From positions 1,736,001 to 1,800,000 of the forward strand of contig NZ_JACBZS010000001.1 of the NCBI RefSeq assembly GCF_013408305.1: a stretch of 64,000 nucleotides of DNA, given 5' to 3'. Positions 46,935 through 56,915 of the stretch are shown in pieces (the stretch's first letter is position 1; each line of letters starts with the position of its first letter). The position numbers and the translations under genes are program-made. The notes beneath the pieces are model-generated. The model saw nothing but the letters and a program-made list of their open reading frames with translations. It was not told the DNA's origin and ran no database searches. This stretch comes from Naumannella cuiyingiana (GTDB lineage: Bacteria > Actinomycetota > Actinomycetes > Propionibacteriales > Propionibacteriaceae).

Positions 46935-48080
46935 CTACCGGACTCCCTGTTCGCTGGACCCGTCTCGCAGCCGCGCAGACAGGTGATCATCGAGTACGAC
47001 TCCCAGCCCGGGGGCGTCGCCGAGCCTGGCCCGGACGCCGTCCGTGTCGATCCCGATCCGCACGACGTCGCTGTCGTAGTAGGCCGCGCCAATGATGTCC
47101 GAAGGGATGGCGCCGAGCGCCTCCAGGGCACAGGCCACGTGGAGCTGCGCGGCCGCACCGACCCCGAGTTCGCCATTGGACCCGATCACGATGTCGACAC
47201 CCGCGGCGTGCGCGATGCGACCCATGGTGACGGCCCGGCCCGGCCCGCCGCTCTTACCGACGTAGAGGCTGACCACGTCGAGCGCGTCCGCGCGGATGGC
47301 GGCCATCAGGTCTTCGGAGCCGAACACGGTCTCGTCACCAACGACGGGGATGCCGAGCCCGCGCAGGTCCCGCATGCCGACCAGGTCGGCCGGAGCCACC
47401 GGTTGCTCAAAGAATGCGGGACCGAACTCGAGCAGGCGCTCTCCGGCCCGGCGGGCGTCGGCCCGACTGTAACCCCCGTTGGCATCCAGGCCGATCATTG
47501 TGTCGGGGCCGACCAGGGCCCGCAGCTCGGCCATCCGCTCGACGTCGGAATCGACATCGAGTCCGATCTTGATCTTGAACGCGCGAAAACCGGACTCCTG
47601 CGCTCGGGCGAGTCCGGCACGCAGCCGTCCACCATTGCCGCTCAGTGAACACTTGATCGCCACCTCGGTACGCATCGGCCCGCCGAGTGCCACCGCAAGC
47701 GGCACGTCGAGCGCCTTGGCGTAGGCGTCCCAGAGTGCAATGGACACACCCGCCTTGGTGAACGGATTGCCGGCCAGGGCGCGATCCATCCGCGCCTCGA
47801 GCGCGGCCACCGGCACCAGCGGTTGTCCGATCAGTGCCGGAACCAAGGCGCGGCCGATGACGTGCTCAGCGGTGGCCGAATCCTCTCCGCTCCACAACAG
47901 CGTGCCGCTCACCTCGCCGATGCCTTCGATCCCCGCGGTGGTGACGATGCGTACCAGCAGGAAGTCCGAGCGGTCGTGGCTACCGCGAGCTCCCGAGACG
48001 AGCAACTCCGGGCGCACCGTGGGGCTGACCCGGGCTGTGTGGATCGCCCGGATCCGATCGGTACGCAGGGTCCTGCTCAC
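46935..48080 (-). CDS. Enolase-superfamily enzyme (muconate-lactonizing-like)
   Basis: The 381-residue protein has the lysine pair in FRAFKIKIGLDVDSD. Metal ligands are in IGLDANGGYS, FFEQPVAP and VVGDETVFG, and a lysine occurs in LYVGKSGGPGR. The K-x-K plus late Lys pattern resembles the muconate-lactonizing subgroup rather than mandelate racemase. Relatives include lactone cycloisomerases of sugar-acid pathways. Its GTG start overlaps the stop of the secreted glycosidase-like gene. Confidence 0.88.
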   Translation of the reverse strand: MSRTLRTDRIRAIHTARVSPTVRPELLVSGARGSHDRSDFLLVRIVTTAGIEGIGEVSGTLLWSGEDSATAEHVIGRALVPALIGQPLVPVAALEARMDRALAGNPFTKAGVSIALWDAYAKALDVPLAVALGGPMRTEVAIKCSLSGNGGRLRAGLARAQESGFRAFKIKIGLDVDSDVERMAELRALVGPDTMIGLDANGGYSRADARRAGERLLEFGPAFFEQPVAPADLVGMRDLRGLGIPVVGDETVFGSEDLMAAIRADALDVVSLYVGKSGGPGRAVTMGRIAHAAGVDIVIGSNGELGVGAAAQLHVACALEALGAIPSDIIGAAYYDSDVVRIGIDTDGVRARLGDAPGLGVVLDDHLSARLRDGSSEQGVR

Positions 48081-50722
48081 CCGAACAGGACCCGACCGGG
48101 ATCAGAGAAGCCGGAGGCGATCACCTGAGGATCATAGGGATAGATGTAGGCAAACGTCGACGAGGCGTTCCACCAGGCACGGATGTTTCCCGATGAATCG
48201 ATGTTGATCAGCTCCGCGCGCTGATCATGGTCGAGCTGGGCGAACCGAACCCTGGTCGGGTCAGTGAAGCCGGACGCGATCACGGTGCTCGGATCCTTGA
48301 AGGAGTTGGCCACCGTCGCGGTCTGATTGCGCCAGCCGCTGATCGTGCCGTTGCTGTTCACGTTGATCAGGTCGGCGAGTTTGTCACCGTTCAGGTCGGC
48401 GAACTGCACGCGGCCCGGGTCGTTGAAACCCCAGCCGACCTCCAGCGGGCCGTGCACGAAGGAGCCGGCGACCGTGTCCGTGGCATTCCACCACGCCCGG
48501 ATGGTTCCCGAGGTTTCGACGTTGATCAACTCCGCTCGGCCGTCGCCGTCGAGATCGGCGAACCGAACCCGTGCCGGGTCGGCAAAGCCGCTGGCGATGC
48601 GTGTCGGCGTACCGACGAATGATTTGGTCACGGTCGCCGAGGCGTTCCACCAGGCGTCGATCGTACCGTCGGAGTTGATCATGATCCGCTCGGTTCGACC
48701 GTCGCCGTCGAGATCGGCGAAGCGCAGTCGACGCGGGTCGGTGACCCCCGTAGCGATCTGCAGCGGACTTCCCGTGTAGGAGCTCTCGACGGTCGGTGAC
48801 CCGTTCAGCCAGGCGCGCGTCGTCCCGTCGGCCGCGACCTGCACCAGTTCTGCCATCGTGTCGCCGTTCAGGGATGCCGTCCCGGGCAGCGCGGTGCCGG
48901 ATGCCAGCCGGACCAGCTCGTCGCGGGCGGCACGGAGGTTGCCGATGTCGTAGGGCCGGTCGGCGGGGTTGTAGGACGGCGCGACGCGGTCGATCAGTGC
49001 CTTCACCGCAGCCGGATCGACCTTGGCGGCGAGTGCCAGCAGTTCGTAGTCCTCGGCGCCGTCGCGTTGCGACTGGGAGCGGATTGTCGCTTTGATCGAA
49101 GTGTTCTTCGTGTCCGGATGGACGATGTATTGGTCTCCCTTGAAGGCGTTCGCCGTCCCACCCACGCCGTACTGCGGGTCGGTCATGGTGTCGAAGGACT
49201 TGGTGCTGCCGATGCCGGGGGTCCAGAAGTTCCACGCCCAGTGCAGATATCCGGTCACGCCGTACTTGAAGCTTGCCCACGGCAGGACGCGACCCTCGTA
49301 GACCTTGCTGTCCACGAACCGGTTCATCGCGTAATAGCCGTGGGTGCCCGAGCAGCACATGTTGTACACCCAGGTCCTGACCCCCTTGGACCGCATCGCG
49401 TCGTAGGACGACCGGTTGGCCTCGTAGTTGTCGACCGTCGGAACCACGACGTTCGCACCCTGGGAGACGGCATAGCTGTGCGCACCGAGACTCCAGCTCG
49501 CGTCACCGGCCGGGACGTCGGGCGCGACGGCGCGAAGCTTGCTCATGAAGTACGCGTACTGCTGCTGGCTGTTGGCGGTGTCCGGCTCGTCCGCGACCTG
49601 CTGGTACCACAGCTTGTACCACCCCTTCTGTCGCAGGTGGTCGAACAGGGCGGGCAGGTACTGGTCGATCCAATTGCGACTAGTCGCGGAGTCGACGGGG
49701 GACAGCCCGGTGGTCAAACGTCCGGCACCGTCGCGCTGCAGCACATAGGTGAGGTAGTTGACGCCGGCGTTCTGGGTCGGGTCGGGATGGCCGATGGCAA
49801 CACCCTCGAGCACCTTCACCATGTCGCGGTCCAGGTAGTACTGCACGTACTGGTCGAACCTGCTCCAGTTGAAGGTGTACTTGCCGGTCGCCGGGTCGAG
49901 CGTGGTACCGCCGTCGAGCAGCAGCGCGGGACTGTTGATGAAGATGCCGTTGACCCGCGTCTCCTTCATCGCGTCGGCCATCTTCCCCACGATCGTCCAC
50001 CATTGCGGTGTCCAGCGCTCGTAGCCATAGAACGCGGTGATCGGATCGCTGGCGTGGTTGGTGGCGGTCGTCGTGTTGTACCAGGCACCGACGATCTGTT
50101 GATGGATCAGGGTGGTGTAGGCACTCTTCCCCGGGTTCGGCAGCGTAGCTGCGCCGACCTCGACCGAGTAGGGGATCGTGAGCGCCCCCGCGGTCGTGTT
50201 GACGGTCAACTTGCCGCGGTACTGGCCGGGTTCGGCGGCTGCCGGCGCATAGACGGTGACCCAGATCGGCCGCGGGGTGTTCGCCTGGAGGCCGATCGAG
50301 GCGTCGTTGGACAGCGTTTCGGGGAACCATCCCGGCGCGTTGGACGCCATCGTCGGATAGCGCCATTCCGAACCATCCCCGACCGCGGTGTTGCTGTTGC
50401 TCTCCAGTTGAACGTATTCGACGTAGTTCGTCCGGACGTTGCTTGCCGCGATCTGGTTGGTGCCCGCGGTCAGCGCGGAACTGGTCACCGAGGTGATCGT
50501 ATTGGCCGCGTCGGACTTGAGGACGACCTGGAACGACTCGTATTCGTTGCGCGCCATGACGAGCGACGCCTTCTGCGAGCGCGCCGGCTCGCTGTAGAAG
50601 ACGTTCACCGATGAGTCTGCGATCCACCAGCTGAGCGATCCCGCCGCGTTCGCGTGCGGCGCGGTGCCGGTGATCAGGATCGTGGCGAGGATTGTTGCTG
50701 CGGCAAGGCGGCGTATGCGCAT
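48077..50722 (-). CDS. Secreted DUF4091 glycoside-hydrolase-like protein with FG-GAP repeats
   Basis: The 881-residue protein has a signal peptide of about 26 residues and an N-terminal beta domain. The DUF4091 catalytic-like region (GH123-related) includes WYKLWYQQVADEPDTAN, YLHWAWNFWTPG and DGAEDYELLALAAKVDP. About 220 C-terminal residues form five FG-GAP/VCBS repeats of 53 residues (RFADLDGDGR..), ending partway into a sixth at RVLFG. It likely attacks a glycan outside the cell. The start at 50722 has AAGGA upstream. Confidence 0.85.
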   Translation of the reverse strand: MRIRRLAAATILATILITGTAPHANAAGSLSWWIADSSVNVFYSEPARSQKASLVMARNEYESFQVVLKSDAANTITSVTSSALTAGTNQIAASNVRTNYVEYVQLESNSNTAVGDGSEWRYPTMASNAPGWFPETLSNDASIGLQANTPRPIWVTVYAPAAAEPGQYRGKLTVNTTAGALTIPYSVEVGAATLPNPGKSAYTTLIHQQIVGAWYNTTTATNHASDPITAFYGYERWTPQWWTIVGKMADAMKETRVNGIFINSPALLLDGGTTLDPATGKYTFNWSRFDQYVQYYLDRDMVKVLEGVAIGHPDPTQNAGVNYLTYVLQRDGAGRLTTGLSPVDSATSRNWIDQYLPALFDHLRQKGWYKLWYQQVADEPDTANSQQQYAYFMSKLRAVAPDVPAGDASWSLGAHSYAVSQGANVVVPTVDNYEANRSSYDAMRSKGVRTWVYNMCCSGTHGYYAMNRFVDSKVYEGRVLPWASFKYGVTGYLHWAWNFWTPGIGSTKSFDTMTDPQYGVGGTANAFKGDQYIVHPDTKNTSIKATIRSQSQRDGAEDYELLALAAKVDPAAVKALIDRVAPSYNPADRPYDIGNLRAARDELVRLASGTALPGTASLNGDTMAELVQVAADGTTRAWLNGSPTVESSYTGSPLQIATGVTDPRRLRFADLDGDGRTERIMINSDGTIDAWWNASATVTKSFVGTPTRIASGFADPARVRFADLDGDGRAELINVETSGTIRAWWNATDTVAGSFVHGPLEVGWGFNDPGRVQFADLNGDKLADLINVNSNGTISGWRNQTATVANSFKDPSTVIASGFTDPTRVRFAQLDHDQRAELINIDSSGNIRAWWNASSTFAYIYPYDPQVIASGFSDPGRVLFG

Positions 50723-50729
50723 GATGATC

Positions 50730-50765
50730 CTTTGAAATATCGAAAATACCTTTGTATTATCGAAT
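50730..50765. promoter_or_regulatory. Island operator 4, two sites (before the glycosidase gene)
   Basis: CTTTGAAATATCGAAA (50730-50745) matches TTTCGATATATCGAAA at 13 of 16 positions. CTTTGTATTATCGAAT (50750-50765) matches at 10. Their 20-bp spacing puts both on one face of the helix. Confidence 0.55.
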
Positions 50766-50967
50766 GGACTGACCATAGCGGTAGCGAGTTCGATCGATCA
50801 AGACCTGCTGACCCCGGACGGGCCCCTGGCGGCGCGAGCCAGATCACGGCGGGTGTCCGACCTCGCAGATCCGCGGTTTGGCGGGCTCAGGCGATATCAT
50901 GGACCGGATTGCGTACCCGCCCCCGGAGCGCCGCTGAGGCGCCCGGGAGAAACGAGGATCATCGAGC

Positions 50968-53706
50968 ATGACGGACACCCCGATGGGCCCGGACGACCCC
51001 GGCAACGAGACCCCCGACGAGGCGACGAACGACGAGATCTCGACGGGCAATCTGACCCAGCGGACCGATCAGATCGACCTCCAGGTCGAGGTGCAGCGCT
51101 CCTACCTCGACTACGCGATGAGCGTCATCGTCAGCCGCGCGCTGCCCGACGTGAAGGACGGCCTCAAGCCGGTGCACCGCCGGGTGATCTATGCGATGTA
51201 CGACGGCGGCTACCGGCCGGACCGCGGCTGGAACAAGTGCTCCCGCGTCGTCGGCGAGGTGATGGGTCTGTACCACCCGCACGGTGACTCGGCGATCTAC
51301 GACACGTTGGTACGCCTCGCGCAGCACTGGGCCATGCGCGCCCCGCTGGTCAGTGGTCAGGGCAACTTCGGCTCGCCCGGCAACGACAAGGCCGCCGCGA
51401 TGCGCTACACCGAGTGCAAGATGGCGCCGCTGGCGATGGAGATGGTCCGCGACATCGACGAGGACACCGTCGACTTCAAGCCGAACTACGACAACAAGGA
51501 CACCGAGCCGGTCGTCCTGCCGGCCCGCTTCCCGAACCTGCTGGTCAACGGCTCGACCGGCATCGCGGTCGGCATGGCGACGAACATCCCGACGCACAAC
51601 CTGCGCGAGGTCGCCGAGGCGGTGCAGTGGAGCCTGGATCACCCCGACGCCGAGCCCGAGGAGCTGCTCGAGGCGGCGATGGAGCGGGTCAAGGGCCCGG
51701 ACTTCCCCGGCGGCGCCACCATCGTCGGGCGCTCGGGCATCGAGCAGGCGTACCGCACCGGCCGCGGTTCGGTGATCATGCGCGCGGTGATGGACATCGA
51801 GGAGGACAGCAAGGGGCGCCAGCAGATCGTCGCCACCGAACTGCCCTACATGACCAATCCCGACAATCTGATGCTCAAGATCGCCGAGCTGGTCAACTCG
51901 GGCAAGCTCACCGGCCTGGCCGACATCCGCGACGACACCTCCGCGCGTACCGGCACCCGCCTCGTCTTCGTGCTCAAGCGGGACGCGCAGCCGCGGGTGG
52001 TGATGAACAACCTCTACAAGCACACCGCGCTGCAGGACACCTTCGGCTGCAACATGTTGGCGCTCGTCGACGACGTGCCCCGGGTGCTGCGGCTCGACCA
52101 GTTCATCAGCCTGTGGGTCGCCCACCAGATCGACGTCATCCAGCGCCGCACCCGCTACCGGCTGCGCAAGGCCGAGGAGCAGGCGCACGTCTACCGCGGT
52201 CTGGTCAAGGCGCTCGACGCGCTCGACGAGGTGATCGCGCTGATCCGACGCAGCCCGAACACCGATGAGGCACGCACCGGGCTGATGGCGCTGCTGGAGA
52301 TCGACGAGATCCAGGCCACCGCCATCCTCGACATGCAGTTGCGCCGCCTGGCCGCGCTGGAGCGACAGAAGATCGTCGACACGCTCGCCGAGATCGAGGA
52401 GCGGATCGCCGACTTCCGGGCCATCCTCGCCTCGGAGGAGCGGCAGCGCGAGATCGTCGGCAACGAGCTGCGCGAGATCGTCGACAAGTACGGCGACGAG
52501 CGGCGTACCAAGATCATCGCCGCCAGCGGAGACATGTCGGAGGAGGACTTCATCCCCGACTCCGACGTGATCGTCACGATCACGCACGGCGGGTACGCCA
52601 AGCGCACCGCGACCGATGCGTACCGCGTGCAGAAGCGCGGCGGCAAGGGCGTGCGCGGGGCCACGCTGAAGGCCGACGACGAGGTGGCGCATCTGTTCGC
52701 CACGTCGAATCACCAGTGGGTGCTGTTCTTCACCAACCTGGGCCGGGTTTACCGGGCGAAGGTGTGGCAACTGCCCGAGGCCTCCCGCGACGCGCGCGGC
52801 GGCCATGTCGCCGGCCTGTTGTCCTTCCTGCCGAACGAGCACATCACGCAGGTGCTGACGCTGCGCGGCTACGACGACGCGCAGTACCTGCTGCTCGCCA
52901 CCCGCAACGGCCTGGTCAAGAAGACCCCGCTGGAGGCGTACGACTCGCCGCGCCAGGCCGGCCTGATCGCGCTCAACTTCCGCGACGAGGGCGACGAGCT
53001 GATCGGCGCCGGGCTGGTCAGCGACGACGACGACGTGTTGCTGATCTCGAAGAAGGGCCAGGCGATCCGCTTCGCCGCCGCGGCCGATCAGCTCCGGCCG
53101 ATGGGACGGGTGACGTCCGGTGTCACCGGGATGAAGTTCCGCGACGGCGACGAGCTGTTGTCGATGTCGGTGATCGATGCCGACACCCCCGAGGATGATC
53201 GCTTCGTGTTCACCGTCACCGATTCCGGGTACGCCAAGCGCACGCCCGTCTCGGCGTACCGCCAGCAAGGTCGCGGCGGCTTGGGGATCAAGGCGATGAA
53301 GCTGAACGAGAACCGCGGCGAGCTCGTCGGCGGTCTCGTGGTCCGCGATGCGGACGAGGTGATGGCGATCAAGAACAGCGGACAGATCACCCGCTCGGCG
53401 GTGGCCGAGGTGCCGGTCAAGGGCCGCGACACGATGGGCGTGAAGTTCGTTGGGGTACGCGGCGACGACCGCGTCGCCCGGATCGCCGTCAACCCCGAGC
53501 AGACCGCGGAGGCCCAGGAGGCCGGGGTGGCCGACACGCCTGCCGCCGACGGGTCCGACGAGGGTGTCGCGGGGGACAATGCTGGTCAGACCGCGGGCGA
53601 ATCGACGGAATCCGGCGCCGTGACGCATGATGGTGGTTCGGGGACGGGTAGTGTCGCTAGCGATTCGCCCGATGACACCGCAGCAGCGGAGGAGACTGAG
53701 CAGTGA
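50968..53706 (+). CDS. gyrA: DNA gyrase subunit A
   Basis: The 912-residue GyrA has the quinolone region [19 protein letters not shown] with Ser and Asp at the E. coli 83 and 87 positions, predicting a sensitive type. The catalytic Tyr is in [16 protein letters not shown], and the GyrA box is QKRGGKGV. Six beta-propeller repeats follow. The last 70 residues form an acidic Gly/Ala/Thr-rich tail. It overlaps the DUF3566 gene by GTGA. Confidence 0.97.
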   Translation: MTDTPMGPDDPGNETPDEATNDEISTGNLTQRTDQIDLQVEVQRSYLDYAMSVIVSRALPDVKDGLKPVHRRVIYAMYDGGYRPDRGWNKCSRVVGEVMGLYHPHGDSAIYDTLVRLAQHWAMRAPLVSGQGNFGSPGNDKAAAMRYTECKMAPLAMEMVRDIDEDTVDFKPNYDNKDTEPVVLPARFPNLLVNGSTGIAVGMATNIPTHNLREVAEAVQWSLDHPDAEPEELLEAAMERVKGPDFPGGATIVGRSGIEQAYRTGRGSVIMRAVMDIEEDSKGRQQIVATELPYMTNPDNLMLKIAELVNSGKLTGLADIRDDTSARTGTRLVFVLKRDAQPRVVMNNLYKHTALQDTFGCNMLALVDDVPRVLRLDQFISLWVAHQIDVIQRRTRYRLRKAEEQAHVYRGLVKALDALDEVIALIRRSPNTDEARTGLMALLEIDEIQATAILDMQLRRLAALERQKIVDTLAEIEERIADFRAILASEERQREIVGNELREIVDKYGDERRTKIIAASGDMSEEDFIPDSDVIVTITHGGYAKRTATDAYRVQKRGGKGVRGATLKADDEVAHLFATSNHQWVLFFTNLGRVYRAKVWQLPEASRDARGGHVAGLLSFLPNEHITQVLTLRGYDDAQYLLLATRNGLVKKTPLEAYDSPRQAGLIALNFRDEGDELIGAGLVSDDDDVLLISKKGQAIRFAAAADQLRPMGRVTSGVTGMKFRDGDELLSMSVIDADTPEDDRFVFTVTDSGYAKRTPVSAYRQQGRGGLGIKAMKLNENRGELVGGLVVRDADEVMAIKNSGQITRSAVAEVPVKGRDTMGVKFVGVRGDDRVARIAVNPEQTAEAQEAGVADTPAADGSDEGVAGDNAGQTAGESTESGAVTHDGGSGTGSVASDSPDDTAAAEETEQ

Positions 53707-54671
53707 CCAACGGCAATCAGACGAGCGGCGGGCGCGCCGGTTCCGGCTCGGCGGAGGCGGTCAGCCGCGCCGACCGGATCATGGGACGCTCGGACTCGCC
53801 CACGCGCGCCGACGGACAGCCTCCGCGCAATGACGGGACGGCGCCGGGTCAGAACGGCCGGGCGGGCACCGGCACGACGACCACCGCCGAGCGCAAGCCG
53901 CAGGGTCGGACGACGCAGAGTTGGCGGCCGCCGAGCAAGCCCACCCAGGGCGCGGCTGGCAACGCGGCCAAGAACGCCGGGAACGACAAGGCCGGCAACG
54001 ATACGTCCGGATCGGCTCGTCCGGCCGGCGGCAACGGCGGCCCCGTCGCCACTGGTCGCGCCGCCGCGGCGGTGCCGCCGAGCGGCACCGCGGGACGCAA
54101 CGGGACCGCCTCGCCGCAGCAGGCGCGCGGCAACGGGGCGCTCGCTCCGGCGACCCGACAGCCCGCCACCGACCAGACCACCCGGCTGCCGAGCCAGCGC
54201 ACGGCGGCTTCGGCCTCCTCGGCCCCGGCCCGTCCGCGCTCGGGCAGCGCCGGCACCGCGAGCAGCGTGACGAGCGCGTCGCAGTTCGGCGCGGCGCGGC
54301 GTACCCGCAAGGCACGCCTGCGGCTCGCCCGGCTCGACCCGTGGTCGGTGATGAAGACCGCGTTCCTGTTCTCGATCGCCGCCGGCATCATGCTGGTCGT
54401 GGCGACCGCGGCGGTCTACGGCGTATTGGAGACGTCGGGCCTGTTCGATGCGATCAACACCTCGGTGAGCCAGGTCGTGTCGTCGCCGAACGATCCGAAC
54501 CAGTTCGACATCAAGCAGGTTCTCGACTTCCGGCGGGTGCTCGGCGCGGCCGCCGTGATCTCGGCGCTGAATGTGGTGATCTTCACCGCCCTGGCGACGC
54601 TGTTCTCCTTCCTCTACAACATCTCCGCGACCGTCCTCGGCGGTCTGGAGGTCACTCTCGCCGAGGACTGA
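53703..54671 (+). CDS. DUF3566 domain membrane protein
   Basis: The GTG start overlaps the gyrA stop. The 322-residue protein has about 205 residues of Gly/Ala/Arg/Thr-rich disordered sequence, then the DUF3566 region. This has [20 protein letters not shown], a second helix in [20 protein letters not shown] and [19 protein letters not shown]. The gene follows gyrA in most actinobacteria; its function is unknown. Confidence 0.93.
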   Translation: MTNGNQTSGGRAGSGSAEAVSRADRIMGRSDSPTRADGQPPRNDGTAPGQNGRAGTGTTTTAERKPQGRTTQSWRPPSKPTQGAAGNAAKNAGNDKAGNDTSGSARPAGGNGGPVATGRAAAAVPPSGTAGRNGTASPQQARGNGALAPATRQPATDQTTRLPSQRTAASASSAPARPRSGSAGTASSVTSASQFGAARRTRKARLRLARLDPWSVMKTAFLFSIAAGIMLVVATAAVYGVLETSGLFDAINTSVSQVVSSPNDPNQFDIKQVLDFRRVLGAAAVISALNVVIFTALATLFSFLYNISATVLGGLEVTLAED

Positions 54672-54705
54672 GGACGCGCGATCAGTTCGGGGGTACGCTC
54701 AACCG

Positions 54706-55428
54706 GTGAGTGATGACATCACTACCCGCGCCAGGGAGCTCCTCGACGACGAGGGCGGCCGTGCGGAAGAGTTCGCCGAGCTGGCGGTCGACCTCAGCCA
54801 ACAGCCCGATCTGGGCACCACGCTGGAGGCCGTGACGGCGGCCGCGCAGCGCACCCTGGGCGGCGACGGTGGCGGGATCTTCCTGCACGAGCGCGGGCGG
54901 CTGGTCACGGCCTGGGCGACCGACGAGTCCGCGGAGCGCGCCGAGCATCTGCAGAACGAGCTGAACGAGGGGCCCTGCATCGACTCCGCGCTCGAACCGG
55001 AGTTCCGGATCAGCGCGGATCTCTGCGACGAGCCTCGCTGGGCGAGCTGGTCGCGGCGGATGGTCGAGCTGGGTTGGCGCTCGGCACTCTCGGCGCCGCT
55101 GCTGGCGCCCGGCGGCGAACCGATCGGGTCGCTCAACCTCTTCTCGCCGTTGCCGAGCGTGTTCTCCGATGACCTGGCCGACCTGGCCGCGGTCTTCGCC
55201 CTGCATGCGTCGGTTGCGGTCCTGAATGCCCGCCGCGAGGAGAATCTCAACCGTGCCATCGCGGCCCAGCACCGCGTCGGGGTGGCGCAGGGGATCGTGA
55301 TGGCGCAGTTCGATGTCGATCCGGGCCGGGCGTTCGAGCTGATCCGGGCGTACTCGCAACGGGCGAACATCAAGCTCGCCGCCGTCGCGAGCTATGTGAT
55401 CGAGCGCCGGGGCCTGCCCGGCGCCTGA
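54706..55428 (+). CDS. GAF and ANTAR domain protein
   Basis: The 240-residue protein has a GAF sensor domain (ELNEGPCIDSALEPEFRIS, GSLNLFSPLPSVFSDDLADL) and a C-terminal ANTAR RNA-binding helix bundle (IAAQHRVGVAQGIVMAQFDV, ANIKLAAVASYVIERRG). ANTAR proteins bind paired hairpins in nascent RNA and prevent termination. The signal and targets are unknown. It lies between the gyrA operon and tRNA-Ile. Confidence 0.9.
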   Translation: MSDDITTRARELLDDEGGRAEEFAELAVDLSQQPDLGTTLEAVTAAAQRTLGGDGGGIFLHERGRLVTAWATDESAERAEHLQNELNEGPCIDSALEPEFRISADLCDEPRWASWSRRMVELGWRSALSAPLLAPGGEPIGSLNLFSPLPSVFSDDLADLAAVFALHASVAVLNARREENLNRAIAAQHRVGVAQGIVMAQFDVDPGRAFELIRAYSQRANIKLAAVASYVIERRGLPGA

Positions 55429-55573
55429 CCGGCAGCGAGTTGCCCTCGCGGCAGCTATCGTGAGACCAGGTCGGTCCGGTTCAACAGTGCAGCCGGACCG
55501 ACTCTGCTGCCCCCGGGCGACTGCGCGACGATTTGGCCGGCCCGGCGCGATGGGCTAGCCTTTTGCGGCGCGC

Positions 55574-55650
55574 GGGCCTATAGCTCAGACGGTTAGAGCG
55601 CTGCCCTGATAAGGCAGAGGTCACTGGTTCAAGTCCAGTTAGGCCCACCA
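55574..55650 (+). tRNA. tRNA-Ile(GAT)
   Basis: A full cloverleaf of 74 nucleotides is followed by an encoded CCA. The acceptor stem is GGGCCTA with TAGGCCC, the anticodon loop is CTGATAA with anticodon GAT, and the T-loop is TTCAAGT. No tRNA-Ala follows, although that pair is common after gyrA. Confidence 0.97.
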
Positions 55651-55685
55651 CGACGCCCCAGGAAGGACTCACCCGGCGGGGGCGA

Positions 55686-56915
55686 TCAACTCGGGCCGCC
55701 CATCAGGTCTCGACCCGGGGGATCACCCGGGCCCGCTCCGTTGTTCACGGCCGCCAGATAGCCTGCCACCAGAGCGTCGGCGACATCGATGATCACGGAG
55801 TCTGGCGGCAGGAACCTCGCATCGTGCAGGCCGCCGCCGGCCTCGCCGGTGCCGACGAAGATCATCAACGACGGGACCTCCCGGCCGAAATAGGCGAAGT
55901 CGTCCGAGCCGAAGGACCGCCAGCGGCGATCGACATCGCGGCCTGCCGAGGCCAGCAGGGCCGCCGCGCCCGATGCCAGCCGCGGGTCGTTGATCAAGGT
56001 CGGCTCGGCATCCAGATAGCGCACGGTGCCCCGCGTACCGTGGGCTGCCGCCGATGCGCCGACGATCTCGGTCAGCGCCTTCTCGATCTGCAGCCGGTCC
56101 TCCTCGCTCATGAACCGATAGGTACCCATCGCGCGCGCGGTCTCCGGCACCACATTCGGCGCGCTGCCCGCCTCCACCATCGTGATCATCAACACGCTGC
56201 CGGAGGTCGGGTCGATCCGGCGGGCGCTGATCTGCTGGCTGGCGGTGATCACCGCGGCCAGGGCCAGGACCGGATCGGCCACGGTGTGCGGGTACGCGCT
56301 GTGCCCGCCGCGGCCCTCGATCAGCACCTCGAAGTCGCCGACACCGGCGTTCACCGCGCCCGGTGCTACCCCGTACCGGCCGGCCGGCAGTCGCGGTTGC
56401 ACGTGCGCGCCGATGATCGCGCCGAAGTCCGACCCGAACCCCTCATCCAACACATCGCGTGCGCCGGAGCGCAGCGACTCCTCCCGCGGCTGCAGCAGCA
56501 CCTGCAGGGGCAGCGGGAGGGGCAGGGTCCGCGCGGCTCGCGCCACCGCGACCGTCGCCGCCAGGTGCACATCGTGGCCGCACGCGTGCATCGCGCCGTT
56601 GGTCGCCGCATAGGGCGCGCCCGTGCGCTCGTCGATCGGCAGCGCGTCGAGCTCGCTGCGCAACACGACCGGGGCACCTCTCGGCGTACCCGCCGTCGGG
56701 ATCCGCAGCAGCCGGCCGGTGGTCGCGGTCACGACCCCCGGATCGCCGGGGCCCGCGTCGTCGCCCGCAGGCGCCAGCAGCGCCTCGGTCACCAGCTCGG
56801 TCGTATCCGCCTCGTCGCCGCTGAGCCGCGGATCGGCGTGCACCCGATGGCGCAGCTCGATCGCCGCCGGCAGCTCCTCGCGGATCCGCTGCCGCCAGTC
56901 CTCACCCAGGGTCAT
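55686..56915 (-). CDS. M20-family amidohydrolase
   Basis: The 409-residue metallohydrolase has HACGHDVHLAAT, the Glu pair in QPREESLRSGA, the dimerisation domain with GRGGHSAYPHTVADP and FGSDDFAYFGREVPS near the end. This is the N-acyl-amino-acid amidohydrolase group (hippurate or IAA-conjugate type). The substrate cannot be deduced. It diverges from an MHS transporter across 323 bp, which might import its substrate. Confidence 0.9.
   Translation of the reverse strand: MTLGEDWRQRIREELPAAIELRHRVHADPRLSGDEADTTELVTEALLAPAGDDAGPGDPGVVTATTGRLLRIPTAGTPRGAPVVLRSELDALPIDERTGAPYAATNGAMHACGHDVHLAATVAVARAARTLPLPLPLQVLLQPREESLRSGARDVLDEGFGSDFGAIIGAHVQPRLPAGRYGVAPGAVNAGVGDFEVLIEGRGGHSAYPHTVADPVLALAAVITASQQISARRIDPTSGSVLMITMVEAGSAPNVVPETARAMGTYRFMSEEDRLQIEKALTEIVGASAAAHGTRGTVRYLDAEPTLINDPRLASGAAALLASAGRDVDRRWRSFGSDDFAYFGREVPSLMIFVGTGEAGGGLHDARFLPPDSVIIDVADALVAGYLAAVNNGAGPGDPPGRDLMGGPS

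Noticed and set aside
50959-53628. 889-codon minus-strand frame antisense to gyrA
   Set aside because: Long antisense frames are expected in GC-rich coding DNA. The plus strand encodes full-length GyrA with all motifs.
55481-55672. Minus-strand 63-codon frame overlapping the tRNA, including GLEPVTSALSGQRSNRLSY
   Set aside because: It is the antisense of tRNA-Ile. Similar false proteins are often annotated over tRNA genes. The clear cloverleaf explains the sequence.
55651-55685. tRNA-Ala following tRNA-Ile
   Set aside because: Only a short GC-rich stretch precedes the next gene's stop; no second cloverleaf can be drawn.
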